From JAYFRC01 sp034926415 (GTDB lineage: Bacteria > Bacillota > Clostridia > Oscillospirales > Oscillospiraceae): a stretch of DNA of 64,000 bases. The notes below the pieces were generated by a model. That model was not told the origin of the DNA. It saw nothing but the letters and a program-made list of their open reading frames with translations, and did no database searches. Shown here in pieces: positions 1 through 8,772 of this stretch. The first letter of the stretch is position 1; each line of letters starts with the position of its first letter. The stretch is from assembly GCA_034926415.1 (NCBI GenBank), contig JAYFRC010000047.1, positions 31,717 to 95,716 of the forward strand. The letters are read 5' to 3'. The position numbers were made by a program, and so were the translations under genes.

Positions 1-13
1 TCCATACGAACAT
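1..13 (-). CDS. 5' end of an unidentified gene running off the window
   Basis: Only four codons (ATG TTC GTA TGG) lie inside the window, read leftwards from 13. A strong AAAGGAGGA ribosome site sits 6 bases before the ATG, on the minus strand around 20-29, which is why I call a start here. The product cannot be identified. The gene would lie downstream of the large helix-turn-helix gene and point the same way. Confidence 0.5.
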
Positions 14-141
14 GATTTGTTCCTCCTTTTTCTTTTTGCCGCTTAGAAATGCAAGCAGCGAAACGACGGCTCCCGCCGCCGCATCTGACGGGACGAAAAA
101 CGCACCTTTTCAATAAATCCGTGGGCAAGCGGAGCACTCAC

Positions 142-1701
142 TTAAGAGAAATCGTGCAGTTCCGTTGTTGGGTACAGATGACGCTCTGTCAGTTGCGCCG
201 TCACATTGCGCAAAATGGCGGTCACCCCCGAGCGGTTGCCGATGCCGCCCGCGCCCTGCGCCCACAGATCGTCAAAATGCGCCTGAAATTCTCTTAGCAG
301 TATGAGCTGATCGGAGTGGACCATCACAGGCTCCGCCCCGCTCCAGTAGTTAATGGCCAGATGATGATTTTTCTTTAGCTGCCAGCAGTTGTCCGAATGA
401 AGGGTCGCAATATCGTCGAGTATCAGCAAGTGGAAATTGGGAACCGTTTCAAGATAGCGAATGTAGCCGTTTAAAATATCTATACAGCCCTGTGCATCCA
501 GGAGGACAAAGCCCTTATTCATAAAGTACAGCCCCGGCATGCGGCAAAAACCGTCCTGAACAATCCGATTGAGCCGCGCAAGGGAAAGTATCTCGCGGAA
601 TACCGAGCCGCCCCTTAAAGTTTCGTCCATACCGGACTTGAACCGGATAAATTCCCCGCTGCGCCAGGTGTATTCTGCTTCATTGTGACCTTGTGCAAGT
701 AGCACGCGGTTATACGCATCCTCAGTCATATACATGGGATTGATATTGTCCTTCACCACGTCTAGCGCACCCGGAGTACAGAATTCCTGGTAGAGGATTT
801 CAAGGATATTTCGGGAAAAGTCGTCGCCGTAAATGTTTAACACCGGTTGAGCGTAACGGGCGGTTCGATCAAAGCTTTTTTGGATATCCGCGAGGAAGGC
901 CGGTTCGCGGACAATTACCGCCACCGGCGGCGCGGTGATGCCCGGCGTTTCAGTAACCAGCATTGCAGCAGTACCGGGGATAATCAGGTGCATCTGGTTA
1001 GTAACGGTCTGTGTCAGCCCATGCACCACCGATAACCGAATATGCCCCGATACCAACACGCCCATATAGTTGTCTATCAGCGCCGACATTGCCTGCGTAT
1101 CGCCGGATACACAAACGACCAAGCGGGTTTTGAGCTCATTTTTTACGATTATGCGCAGCATAAGAGCGACAATATCTTCGTTTACCATCGTAGCAATCTG
1201 ATCGCTGGACAAAAATATATTGACAGCGCTGTCTGGGGAAAGCGCTGATAAGATCGGCTCAAGCTCCAGCGCCATATCGAGACAGCCGAGCCTTACGGTG
1301 CTGTTATCTGAGCGCATTATTGTCTGTAATTTTTTTGGTGCAAAGGTTTTTGACGCAGTTCCCGGCGGCGAGCTGCCAAGATTACGGCGTAAATTCTCAC
1401 CGTCTGAAGCCAGCCACATGATCAGATTTTGCTTGGTTCGGTACACGGAGGAAATGTCCGTTGGCAGCCCTGCGCCCTCAAACCGCACCTTCAGCCATTC
1501 CATGTCATGGATCCGTTTGCTGTGCTCCAATAAATATTCTGCCAGTGCGTCCATCTGTGGGCTTGCCGCCCGCAGCCTGCGCGCCCCGCTGAGCCATCGG
1601 CTGACGAGGGATGGATCGATGCCTAACGCCTGCGCCAGCTCGTTTTGCGCGATGCCGTAATAATCAAGCACCGCTTTCAGGTTTTCTGCAGAGCGGGGCA
1701 T
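142..1701 (-). CDS. Large Cro/C1-type helix-turn-helix regulator of unknown target
   Basis: The N-terminal 50 or so residues form a Cro/C1 helix-turn-helix (NELAQALGIDPSLVSRWLSG, then RRL), so DNA binding is likely. The remaining roughly 450 residues look like a soluble alpha/beta sensory region with no motif I recognise, no signal peptide and no membrane segment. I prefer the ATG at 1701 because AGGAG lies 8 bases upstream. An in-frame ATG at 1761 would add 20 residues but its SD is too close. The gene stands alone, with the SLH-protein terminator upstream. Similar long XRE proteins occur in Clostridia, but I know of no assigned function. The role as a regulator is inference. Confidence 0.7.
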   Translation of the reverse strand: MPRSAENLKAVLDYYGIAQNELAQALGIDPSLVSRWLSGARRLRAASPQMDALAEYLLEHSKRIHDMEWLKVRFEGAGLPTDISSVYRTKQNLIMWLASDGENLRRNLGSSPPGTASKTFAPKKLQTIMRSDNSTVRLGCLDMALELEPILSALSPDSAVNIFLSSDQIATMVNEDIVALMLRIIVKNELKTRLVVCVSGDTQAMSALIDNYMGVLVSGHIRLSVVHGLTQTVTNQMHLIIPGTAAMLVTETPGITAPPVAVIVREPAFLADIQKSFDRTARYAQPVLNIYGDDFSRNILEILYQEFCTPGALDVVKDNINPMYMTEDAYNRVLLAQGHNEAEYTWRSGEFIRFKSGMDETLRGGSVFREILSLARLNRIVQDGFCRMPGLYFMNKGFVLLDAQGCIDILNGYIRYLETVPNFHLLILDDIATLHSDNCWQLKKNHHLAINYWSGAEPVMVHSDQLILLREFQAHFDDLWAQGAGGIGNRSGVTAILRNVTAQLTERHLYPTTELHDFS

Positions 1702-1834
1702 GGCGGCGCTCCTATCCATAGGGTTTACCGCTTGCTTATAGCTTTTTGAATCTGATTGCATTTCCTTTTCTCATCCATAAAAAGCTCCTCAATTGACGTT
1801 TATGTCCTTAAATGCCTATGGTGGGGTTCCAATC

Positions 1835-1886
1835 AAAAAACTGAGGGCGCGCCCGCCGCGCATCGGCAGGATTGACGGGCGCGCCC
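1835..1886 (-). terminator. Intrinsic terminator of the SLH-protein gene
   Basis: An 11-bp perfect stem (GGGCGCGCCCG at 1845-1855 pairing with 1876-1886) has a 20-base loop and is followed on the minus strand by a run of six T after a short gap. It lies 44 bases past the stop of the SLH gene. Confidence 0.75.
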
Positions 1887-1929
1887 TTCGGGTATTCATA
1901 CAGTTTTGCCCCTATGAGGTCCAGTCGCC

Positions 1930-3216
1930 TTAAGATTCTTTGCTGACCAACGTACCGGACAGGGTGCCGTTGTTTGTAAATGTCCCTTCGTCCCCGGCAA
2001 AGACATTGGTGTTGTTTATCAGGACTGCACCAGCGTTGTTGGTGAAGGAGCCATTATCCACGCGAAGGAAAAAGCCGTCTACAATGACAAGCCCGTCGTT
2101 ATTGAAAGAGCCGTCGATAACGACCGCCATCCCACCATGTGTATTGACGAGTCCGTATTTCAGAAAAACAGAGCCGGTGTTATTCAGCGTCCCGCCGTTG
2201 ACCCTGAGCTGTCCGCCGATGGGCCCGTTATCGCTTTCGTCCTCCAGCGGCGACGCATCCAGATTGATTGCGCCGTTGTTCTGAAGCGTACCTCCGCTCT
2301 GGACGGTAAGCACGGAATAATTGATAAAATCCGTGCTGATCGAGTCGGCGCCCATGACGTTGATCGTACCGTTATTTGTGAGCGTCCCTTCAACGTAAAA
2401 GTCGTTTCCACGGCTGACCGTCACGGTGACGCCTGTCGGAATCGTCACCGCTCCCGTGATGACCACCGGGGTTCCGATGGAATTGATGGTAATCGATTTC
2501 ACAGAGCTATCCGACAGCGCGCTTTTCAGCGCATCAAAAGAGGACACGGACACCGCTGTTGGTTCCTCCTCACCGACCAGTGCGATAGCCTGAGTGTAAG
2601 TGTCCGATGTAAAGACATTCTCCGAGATTAGCTTTTTAGACAACCGCTGCATTCCAGTCTTCAGGTCGGCCTCCAACGCCGCCCAGGAAACAACGGCGAC
2701 ATCTGCGCGCAGGAAATCCGACGTGTCAACGCCCTCCGGCAGGATGCCTACCGCCTTGGCAAGTGTATCAGGCGCGTCCCATCTGAAGTCGCCTGCCGAA
2801 TCATCGTAGCTAAGGGCACGTAGCATAAACGTCAGATACATGTCCGCGCTCGCGTCTCCGGTGCCAAATTCTGTCGCCGACACGCCTTTGGTTAGGCCCT
2901 GTTCATAGCCGTAACCGACATACTTGTCCGCCCACGATGGGACATCGGTAAACGGGTGCGACCAAGTCCCGCTCAGGGCTTCCGATTCTTTACCCATCGC
3001 GCGGATCAGCATGACCAGAGCCTCCGTTCGCGTCGGAGCCCGATCCAGGGCAAAGTCCGTGTCGGACACTCCTTTGAACAACCCGAGTTGCTTTAGAGCC
3101 GTTGCCTTTGTCTCAGCCTCGCTTGAGTTTGCCGCATATGCAGGTATCAGCATCGCAAATACGAGGGTGAAAGCCAGCATAAGGGAAAGGATGCTTTTGA
3201 CTGTTTTCCTCATCAT
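1930..3216 (-). CDS. Secreted S-layer-homology (SLH) protein with beta-solenoid C-terminus
   Basis: The protein starts with a typical signal peptide (KK-rich start, hydrophobic core, cleavage near AYAA at about residue 29). Residues about 30-200 hold SLH-like repeats (for example LGLFKGVSDTDFALDRAPTR, followed by TEALVMLIRAMG), the module that anchors proteins to pyruvylated secondary wall polymer. The C-terminal 200 residues are strings of short N-N-G-T repeats (LTNNGTINV, LQNNGAINL, LNNTGSVFL, FNNDGLVIV, FTNNGTLSG) that predict a parallel beta-solenoid. A good AAGGAG site precedes the ATG. It is followed by its own terminator, and lies downstream of a kinase whose extracellular tail also resembles an SLH unit. 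A structural or adhesive surface role is likely; the ligand is unknown. Confidence 0.82.
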   Translation of the reverse strand: MMRKTVKSILSLMLAFTLVFAMLIPAYAANSSEAETKATALKQLGLFKGVSDTDFALDRAPTRTEALVMLIRAMGKESEALSGTWSHPFTDVPSWADKYVGYGYEQGLTKGVSATEFGTGDASADMYLTFMLRALSYDDSAGDFRWDAPDTLAKAVGILPEGVDTSDFLRADVAVVSWAALEADLKTGMQRLSKKLISENVFTSDTYTQAIALVGEEEPTAVSVSSFDALKSALSDSSVKSITINSIGTPVVITGAVTIPTGVTVTVSRGNDFYVEGTLTNNGTINVMGADSISTDFINYSVLTVQSGGTLQNNGAINLDASPLEDESDNGPIGGQLRVNGGTLNNTGSVFLKYGLVNTHGGMAVVIDGSFNNDGLVIVDGFFLRVDNGSFTNNAGAVLINNTNVFAGDEGTFTNNGTLSGTLVSKES

Positions 3217-3283
3217 TCGATCTCCTTTTCATAGAAAATTGTCAGCTCGTCATTGACACTACCATTTTACAAAACAGCAAATA

Positions 3284-3314
3284 AAAAAAGGTGGGCTGTC
3301 GGCCCACCTTTTTA
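3284..3314 (-). terminator. Intrinsic terminator of the kinase gene
   Basis: A GGTGGGC/GCCCACC hairpin with loop TGTCG is flanked by A-run and T-run, and lies 13 bases past the kinase stop. It separates the kinase unit from the SLH gene. Confidence 0.8.
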
Positions 3315-3326
3315 AATATTTTTTCT

Positions 3327-4709
3327 TTATTCCTTTGTCGCTTCATAAACCCTGTCGGCGTTTGCAAGCAGGATCGCAGCCTCGCCCTTGGTGATATCCT
3401 CCGGACGCCCCACGCCGGTGAGGATTCCGTTTTCTTCTGCAAAGGCAACCGCGACACGGACGCCGGGATAATAGCCGTTGTCGTCCTTCAGGCTCGAATA
3501 GTCCGAGACCTTGTCCACCCAATAGATCTTCACCGTCACATAAGCCATGACGTCCCGCGCCACATATTGTTCGTCGCCCATCCCCCAAGGCAGAAAGTTC
3601 TTGTCGCTCTCATGCGGAGCCCCTTCTTCAGGCAGCGCGTACACATAATCACTGTCATACCCATACACGTCGGTGAGAACGGTTTTCACAAACCCGATGT
3701 CCGCATAGCTTTCCGTATCGTTAAACAAGTCTGTATCATACTTATCTTTCATATATGAAACAGCGTCCGATAGCCGTTCTGCATCAGTCATGACGGCGGG
3801 GATAGAGCCCTCAGCGAAAGGGTCAAAGGTCGCATACTGATACCATTTTGCCCCGCCAAAAATGCACAGGGCAATCACGGCAGCCGAGCAAAGAGCGATC
3901 AGCGTCTTGCGCTTTCTCTGTGCTTTTGGGTTTGCCGCGAGCAACGCCTTTTTAACCGCATCGGCGCTCGTGAAGCGTTCTTTTGGCGCAAAAGCTGTGC
4001 ACCTTTTGATAATACGCGCTAAAGGTTTATATATACGGACGTTGACACTCTCACGCTCGCTACCCGTCAACATATAACGCAGCAGGATACCGAAGGAATA
4101 GATGTCGGCGCGTGAGTCGGTCTGTGAAAAACCGTACTGCTCAGGCGGCGCGTACTCTCTTGTGCCGAAAAACTGCGTATCGACCTCCGCCGCGCTGTTA
4201 TATACCCTGGCGATGTCGAAATCGATGAGCACGACCTGCCCGTCGTCTTTGATAATCACATTTTGAGGTTTTATGTCCCGATGGATTACAGGGGGCTGCT
4301 GGCCGTGAAGATAGATGAGGATGTCGCAAAGCGCGGCTCCAATGCCGATGATTTCCTGATTCGTCAGGCGTTTCCCGGCTATGTATCGATCTAGCGGCGT
4401 ACCCTCGACATATTCACGGACGATGCAGACTATGGTGTCGTTTTGGAATTCATCCACAAATGCGGGCAGGCTCGCATGTTTCAATGCTTTTAAGATGCTG
4501 CTCTCATGGACGAAGGAATAGAGGCTTTTGTCGTAGCACTTGGCCACGAAGAGCTTTTCGCCATCCTTTTGCCTGACCAGAAAGGTTTCTGTTCCATGGC
4601 TGGCCGCCAGACATTCCACCTGATCGTATTGCTCTAAAAATCCCGTGGGAAAATGCGATGCGTCAAAGGCATTTTCAATATTGCTGACGGCTGCTTTCAG
4701 ATCGTTCAT
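3327..4709 (-). CDS. Transmembrane Hanks-type Ser/Thr protein kinase with SLH-like extracellular tail
   Basis: The cytoplasmic kinase domain spans about residues 20-265: a lysine in VAKCYD, the catalytic loop IHRDIKPQN, the metal motif written DFD (LIDFDIAR) instead of DFG, and YAPPEQYG as the APE-like segment. A basic stretch (AQRKRKT) precedes one membrane helix at about 270-290. The outer 165 residues end in GVRVAVAFAEENGILTGVGR followed by EDITKGEAAILLANA, which resembles a single SLH repeat rather than the PASTA repeats of PrkC. The ATG overlaps the preceding helix-turn-helix gene by 35 bases, so translation is probably coupled. The likely role is to pass a cell-surface signal to protein phosphorylation; substrates are unknown. 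Confidence 0.85.
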   Translation of the reverse strand: MNDLKAAVSNIENAFDASHFPTGFLEQYDQVECLAASHGTETFLVRQKDGEKLFVAKCYDKSLYSFVHESSILKALKHASLPAFVDEFQNDTIVCIVREYVEGTPLDRYIAGKRLTNQEIIGIGAALCDILIYLHGQQPPVIHRDIKPQNVIIKDDGQVVLIDFDIARVYNSAAEVDTQFFGTREYAPPEQYGFSQTDSRADIYSFGILLRYMLTGSERESVNVRIYKPLARIIKRCTAFAPKERFTSADAVKKALLAANPKAQRKRKTLIALCSAAVIALCIFGGAKWYQYATFDPFAEGSIPAVMTDAERLSDAVSYMKDKYDTDLFNDTESYADIGFVKTVLTDVYGYDSDYVYALPEEGAPHESDKNFLPWGMGDEQYVARDVMAYVTVKIYWVDKVSDYSSLKDDNGYYPGVRVAVAFAEENGILTGVGRPEDITKGEAAILLANADRVYEATKE

Positions 4710-5214
4710 TTTGCTTTCCTCCCCCGATTAATGGCAATTTCATCTCATGGAGAACATTTTGTGCTTCAACAATGGTAAAGCGGTTATGCAGGCAGTATAT
4801 AATCGCGGCGTCTCGCTTTACCCTAGGATACAGGGCGCTCATTCCGGCATGTTTCAAAAGCTCCTGTGTCATATCAACATCGGACTCAAAGCCGAAGGCC
4901 AACTGCAGGACCGTATCCCGCGAGGGTTTTTTTGTTCCTTTAAAAAGCTGATGGCCGAAGGAGCGTTCTATATTAGCCCGTTTTATAACCCGTTCCGGCA
5001 CCTCACCATTGCCTGCACATAATCCCGTTATGTATTCGCTGAAAGACGGCAAGCCCATTTCATACGCATTCTTTTCCATAAGCTCTTCGATATTTGACGT
5101 TTTGAAAAGCATACGGAATAATGCGCTTGTCCGGACTTGATTGATTTGTTCAATCAGGCTGCTCACCTCTTTCCTTGGTACGGGCTTTTCTGAGATCGAC
5201 CGGTTTTTTAGCAT
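4675..5214 (-). CDS. Small Cro/C1-like helix-turn-helix protein coupled to the kinase
   Basis: A 179-residue soluble protein. Its middle part (ANIERSFGHQLFKGTKKPSR then DTVLQLAFGF) fits a Cro/C1-type helix-turn-helix, and the C-terminus has a second helical region (KRDAAIIYCLHNRFTIVEAQ). It overlaps the kinase start by 35 bases and the small gene before it by 65 bases. A GTG at 5166 with AAGGAAAGAG almost touching it is an alternative start that would shrink the upstream overlap. The tight packing implies the three proteins act together. Whether this one binds DNA or acts as a kinase partner cannot be read from the sequence. Confidence 0.7.
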   Translation of the reverse strand: MLKNRSISEKPVPRKEVSSLIEQINQVRTSALFRMLFKTSNIEELMEKNAYEMGLPSFSEYITGLCAGNGEVPERVIKRANIERSFGHQLFKGTKKPSRDTVLQLAFGFESDVDMTQELLKHAGMSALYPRVKRDAAIIYCLHNRFTIVEAQNVLHEMKLPLIGGGKQNERSESSRQQY

Positions 5215-5344
5215 CCTTGGGTATCATCCAGGAATGTCCAAAACGCAGGATACCTTCGACGCGGCCATCCTCGCAGAATTTTTGTACTCTGCGTTCAGAA
5301 ATCTTCCAAAGCAGAGCAGTATCTCTGACCGACATAAACTCCAT
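5150..5344 (-). CDS. Excisionase/MerR-like small helix-turn-helix protein
   Basis: A 64-residue protein of the HTH_17 / excisionase-like winged-helix kind (SVRDTALLWKISERRVQKFC, then EDGRVEGILRFGHSWMIP), typically found in small DNA-binding proteins. It ends in a charged tail (DLRKARTKERGEQPD). It is the first gene of the unit that continues into the Cro/C1-like protein and the kinase. No integrase is nearby, so I read it as a regulator rather than a phage excisionase. The start ATG lacks an obvious strong ribosome site. Confidence 0.65.
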   Translation of the reverse strand: MEFMSVRDTALLWKISERRVQKFCEDGRVEGILRFGHSWMIPKDAKKPVDLRKARTKERGEQPD

Positions 5345-5822
5345 ATACTATGCCCCCCTGTAACGCCGCAATGAGTGCTCGTTGTTTCCAAAATGTATAT
5401 GTATTATATACGGTTATCCGAATATATTCAAGAAGATAGACAATTGAGAATTTGGAGCATGGCCCTAAAACGCTTTTTCGTTGATTGGAACGCAATATTT
5501 CAGGAAATGAATGAAACCATAATTGTACGGCGGACCGGACTGATACTCAGTTCGATCCGCCGTTTTACGTCGTCCACTCATACAGATAACCATTCTGGCC
5601 GATATGAACGCTCTTGGCTCAGCTGAGCCGACTACCAAGCCAGCAGATAATCGGCCTTGCCCTGTTCATACCTCTGGCAACCAGCCCACCTTTTTTCTCT
5701 GCCCTATTCAACTCCTCCCACGCCGAGCAAAAGGAGTTGATCGCCGCCATTTCAGAGAAGGAAACACGCTTTCGCAAATAAAGAGGATTTACAGCGGCGG
5801 CGTTATTTTCTTTATCTGCGGC
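5345..5822. other. 478-bp intergenic region with palindromes and a possible gene remnant
   Basis: No convincing full gene. AT-rich near 5380-5440. An inverted repeat with CGGCGGA / TCCGCCG arms lies at 5528-5562, and a perfect 14-bp palindrome GGCTCAGCTGAGCC at 5616-5629. A plus-strand frame from TTG 5614 to TAA 5781 (55 residues) has gene-like codon use toward its end (AEQKELIAAISEKETRFRK) but lacks a ribosome site and any recognisable family. It may be the tail of a decayed gene. Confidence 0.4.
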
Positions 5823-6488
5823 TCATCCGCCAAGCGTGACATCCTGCTCCTGATACCATTCAAGTGCGCGGTAAAACTGCTCCGGCGCAAAATCGGGCCA
5901 CATTTCATCCAGCACAAAAAAATCCGCATAGATCGATTGTACGGGTAGAAATCCGCTAAGCCTGCGTCGCCCGCCCCATCGAATGATTAAATCCATTCTG
6001 GAGATTTCCGCGGACGCAATACCGGAGAGGAAATCTTTTCCGGCGTTCGCGCCTGTCTTGTTCAAGGATGCATTTAAGTCCCAGTTCCAACCATAGTTGA
6101 CAAGAAAATTGATGTTTATAAGTCCCTTGCCAAAGGTTACACGTTTCGTATAGGGAAGGAGCTCTCGCGGGAAGAACGGCGACGCTGCGTTGCCAACGAC
6201 CAGCAGGTTCGCGTCCTTGTCGGCCAGCCCATGGACGGCATCCACACATGCGCTCTTAAAGGCCTGGGTCTGCACAGATGGGCGCTTGGTGTTATCCACT
6301 GTAAACCCGTAAAAAGTCAGTTCAGGGATGCCAAGCTCCAGGCAGAGATAATACAGGTCAAAGCCCGGCTGCAAGCCGAATTGGTAGCCGTCCTGCTTTT
6401 CGTAGCCGTTCCCCAGCGCCCATCGGCGGTTGCCGTCCGGAATAATGCCGATATGCTTCGGCAAGCGTTTTAATCTCGTGTGTTCCAT
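5823..6488 (-). CDS. Divergent undecaprenyl diphosphate synthase homologue (cis-prenyltransferase)
   Basis: Family signatures are clear: IGIIPDGNRRWA with the catalytic Asp, YGFTVDNTKRP in place of the usual YAFSTENWKRP, and DLIIRWGGRRRLSGFLPVQS then YADFFVLDEMWPDF in place of the product-binding RTxGExRxSNF block. Length (221 residues) is slightly shorter than UppS. cis-Prenyltransferases condense isopentenyl diphosphate units onto an allylic starter. The changes at the E-x-W and R-x-G-E motifs suggest a secondary enzyme, possibly making another chain length, rather than the housekeeping UppS. I chose ATG 6488, which has GGGAG 5 bases upstream. It lies 97 bases after the YyaL-type gene and may be co-transcribed with it. 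Confidence 0.8.
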   Translation of the reverse strand: MEHTRLKRLPKHIGIIPDGNRRWALGNGYEKQDGYQFGLQPGFDLYYLCLELGIPELTFYGFTVDNTKRPSVQTQAFKSACVDAVHGLADKDANLLVVGNAASPFFPRELLPYTKRVTFGKGLININFLVNYGWNWDLNASLNKTGANAGKDFLSGIASAEISRMDLIIRWGGRRRLSGFLPVQSIYADFFVLDEMWPDFAPEQFYRALEWYQEQDVTLGG

Positions 6489-6585
6489 ACACTCTCCCAA
6501 GTAAGTACAGGTTAATGCGGCAGCATTTTATAGATAGCATGCCCATAAAATCCTGCATTATCTTCATAAAAGCAAAGTTTTCCTG

Positions 6586-8622
6586 TTACAGGAGGGCGCG
6601 CAGGCTGCCTATGTCATAAACCGGCTGCGCGCAGACGCCGTTATGACAAAGATAATACGCAGTGCCGCGAGACGGGATTGGATAGTCTTTGGTGAAGGGT
6701 ACAGCGGTTTCCAGAATCTTTGCGTTTGCAAGCGTCTTGACAAGCACTGTCAGATTGGGACGATATTGCGCGGACAGAAACGTGAAAAGAACGGCGGGAA
6801 CGTCGTTTTCCGACGTGACGCACAGCAGGTCTTCGGACGGATACAACGCCGATTTCTGCATCGCAAGTAGAGATGCGCCAAAAGCTGCGGGATAGTCCCC
6901 AGTCGCGCCTGCCAAAAAGCACAGCTGGGCGTCGCTTGCTTCCTGCCACTGGGGTTCGCCTGTCAGATTCATCAGCTGTCCGAGCACAATAGCAGCCATT
7001 GAATTGCCGGAGGGCATTGCTCCGTCATAGACTTCCTTGGGGCGGTCAATCAACGTTTCGCTGTCCGCGCTGTAGAAATAAAAGCCGCCGTTGGCTGAGT
7101 CGAAAAACATCTGCAGCATCTGTTTTGCGATTTGTGTGCACTCCTGCAGATATGCGGGATTAAAGGTGGTTTCATAAAGCGCGAGCAAAGCAAAGGCATA
7201 AAACGCATAGTCGTCCAGTTGTCCGTCGTGCGCTGCCTCTCCGTCTCGCCAGCGGACAAACAGACGCTTTTCGCGCATAAGGTTTGCGCAAATGAAAGCG
7301 TGCGCCTTTTCCGCAGCTTGCAGATAGCGCGGCTCGTGCAATGCGCCGCCGGCCTTCGCAAGCGCGGCAATCATAAGCGCGTTCCACGAGGTCAGGATTT
7401 TATCGTCCTTGTGGAGCCTCGCCCGTTCAACACGATATGCATATAGCTTACGGCAGGCATTCTCCATTGATAGCGGATCGTTCTCCCAGTTGGGGTTGCT
7501 CAGGAGATTTGGAATGTTTTTTCCTTCAAAGTTGCCTTGCGGCGTGATATCGAACCAGGCGCAAAAGGTTTTGGCATCATCCGCACCCAGAATCCGCTCG
7601 ATTTCCGCCGGTGTCCATGCGTAATATTTCCCCTCTTTCCCTTCGCTGTCGGCATCCTGGGCACAATAAAAGCCGCCGGCCGGGTGCGTCAGCTCTCGCA
7701 GTACATAGTCCAGCGTTTTGCGCGCAACACGCTCCCAAAGCGGCTTGCGGGTCAGTCGATATGCCTCCGTATACGCCATTGACAGCAAAGCATTGTCGTA
7801 GAGCATCTTTTCAAAGTGAGGAATAAGCCATTTTCGATCGGTCGAATAGCGGGAAAAGCCACCGCCGATATGATCGAAAATACCGCCGCGATACATTTGT
7901 GCGAGCGTTTTCTCCGCCATGCTGCGGCAGCTCTCGTCCTGCTCCAGTGCGGCGTGCCGCAGCAAAAGCAGCAGATTGTGAGGCGAGGGAAATTTTGGCG
8001 CGTCTCCGAACCCGCCGTAATCTGCGTCGAAGCGGTTTTGAAAATCGCGCACGGCGTTATCAATCAAATACCGGCCGGGTGCTGAAGAAGAGACGGTAGA
8101 CGCAGAAAGTGCGCGCAGATGATTACTGATTTTCTCGCCTACGGCTTCAATTTCGTCGCGATTGTCCCTCCATTGCCGCGCGATTTCCGGCAGCAGCTCC
8201 AGCAGTCCGGCCATACCGTATCGGCTGCTGCGCGGCAGATAGGTTGCGGCGAAAAAAGGCCTTTGGTCGTCAGTCATGATAATTGTCAAAGGCCATCCAC
8301 CCGATCCCGTCATGGACTGGCAAGCCTTCATATATACCGCATCGATGTCCGGACGTTCCTCCCGATCGACCTTGATGCAGATAAAATCTCGATTCAGAAT
8401 TGCTGCAACCGTTTGGTTTTCAAAGGATTCGTGCGCCATGACATGACACCAGTGACAAGTGCTGTATCCGATGCTCAGGAAAATCGGCTTATCCTCTTTT
8501 TTTGCAGTCTCAAAGGCTTCGCTCCCCCATGAATACCAGTTAACCGGGTTATATGCATGCTGGAGCAGATACGGAGACTTCTCTTTAGCAAGCCTATTGG
8601 GTACTTGATCCGTCGTTGGCAT
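6586..8622 (-). CDS. YyaL/SPATA20-type thioredoxin-fold protein with glycoside-hydrolase-like barrel
   Basis: A 678-residue protein of the DUF255 family. The N-terminus (RLAKEKSPYLLQHAYNPVNW) and the thioredoxin-like active site YSTCHWCHVMAHESF (CxxC) are diagnostic. The rest is an alpha/alpha-barrel like that of N-acylglucosamine epimerases (FPSPHNLLLLLR, HFEKMLYDNALL, WNALMIAALAKAG). Full family length with no interruption. Biochemical function of the bacterial family is not settled; a redox or sugar-related role is inferred from the folds. ATG 8622 follows AAAGGCGG at a normal distance. It is divergent from the Rrf2 operon, with 150 bases between. Confidence 0.88.
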   Translation of the reverse strand: MPTTDQVPNRLAKEKSPYLLQHAYNPVNWYSWGSEAFETAKKEDKPIFLSIGYSTCHWCHVMAHESFENQTVAAILNRDFICIKVDREERPDIDAVYMKACQSMTGSGGWPLTIIMTDDQRPFFAATYLPRSSRYGMAGLLELLPEIARQWRDNRDEIEAVGEKISNHLRALSASTVSSSAPGRYLIDNAVRDFQNRFDADYGGFGDAPKFPSPHNLLLLLRHAALEQDESCRSMAEKTLAQMYRGGIFDHIGGGFSRYSTDRKWLIPHFEKMLYDNALLSMAYTEAYRLTRKPLWERVARKTLDYVLRELTHPAGGFYCAQDADSEGKEGKYYAWTPAEIERILGADDAKTFCAWFDITPQGNFEGKNIPNLLSNPNWENDPLSMENACRKLYAYRVERARLHKDDKILTSWNALMIAALAKAGGALHEPRYLQAAEKAHAFICANLMREKRLFVRWRDGEAAHDGQLDDYAFYAFALLALYETTFNPAYLQECTQIAKQMLQMFFDSANGGFYFYSADSETLIDRPKEVYDGAMPSGNSMAAIVLGQLMNLTGEPQWQEASDAQLCFLAGATGDYPAAFGASLLAMQKSALYPSEDLLCVTSENDVPAVLFTFLSAQYRPNLTVLVKTLANAKILETAVPFTKDYPIPSRGTAYYLCHNGVCAQPVYDIGSLRALL

Positions 8623-8717
8623 AGAACTACCGCCTTTCGCTTGATAAGAATATTATACCCTTAAACCATTCCGGTATGGCTGCTTTTGTAAATTATGTAT
8701 ATTTTTCGATAAAATAC

Positions 8718-8746
8718 TTGACAAATATTGTCCAATATAATATACT
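8718..8746 (+). promoter_or_regulatory. Sigma-A promoter of the Rrf2 / ACAD-rubredoxin / FprA operon with embedded palindrome
   Basis: TTGACA at 8718-8723, 17-bp spacer, TATACT at 8741-8746. A 13-bp inverted repeat GACAA-ATA-TTGTC (8720-8732) overlaps the -35 box and the start of the spacer, which is where an autoregulating Rrf2 repressor would bind. Promoter seen in sequence; operator role inferred. Confidence 0.75.
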
Positions 8747-8772
8747 CGGCAGTAAAAAGGAGGGCTGCTTCA

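Noticed and set aside
5150..5344. Excisionase of an integrated element
   Set aside because: No integrase, attachment repeats or phage genes are in the area; the gene is translationally linked to a kinase cassette.
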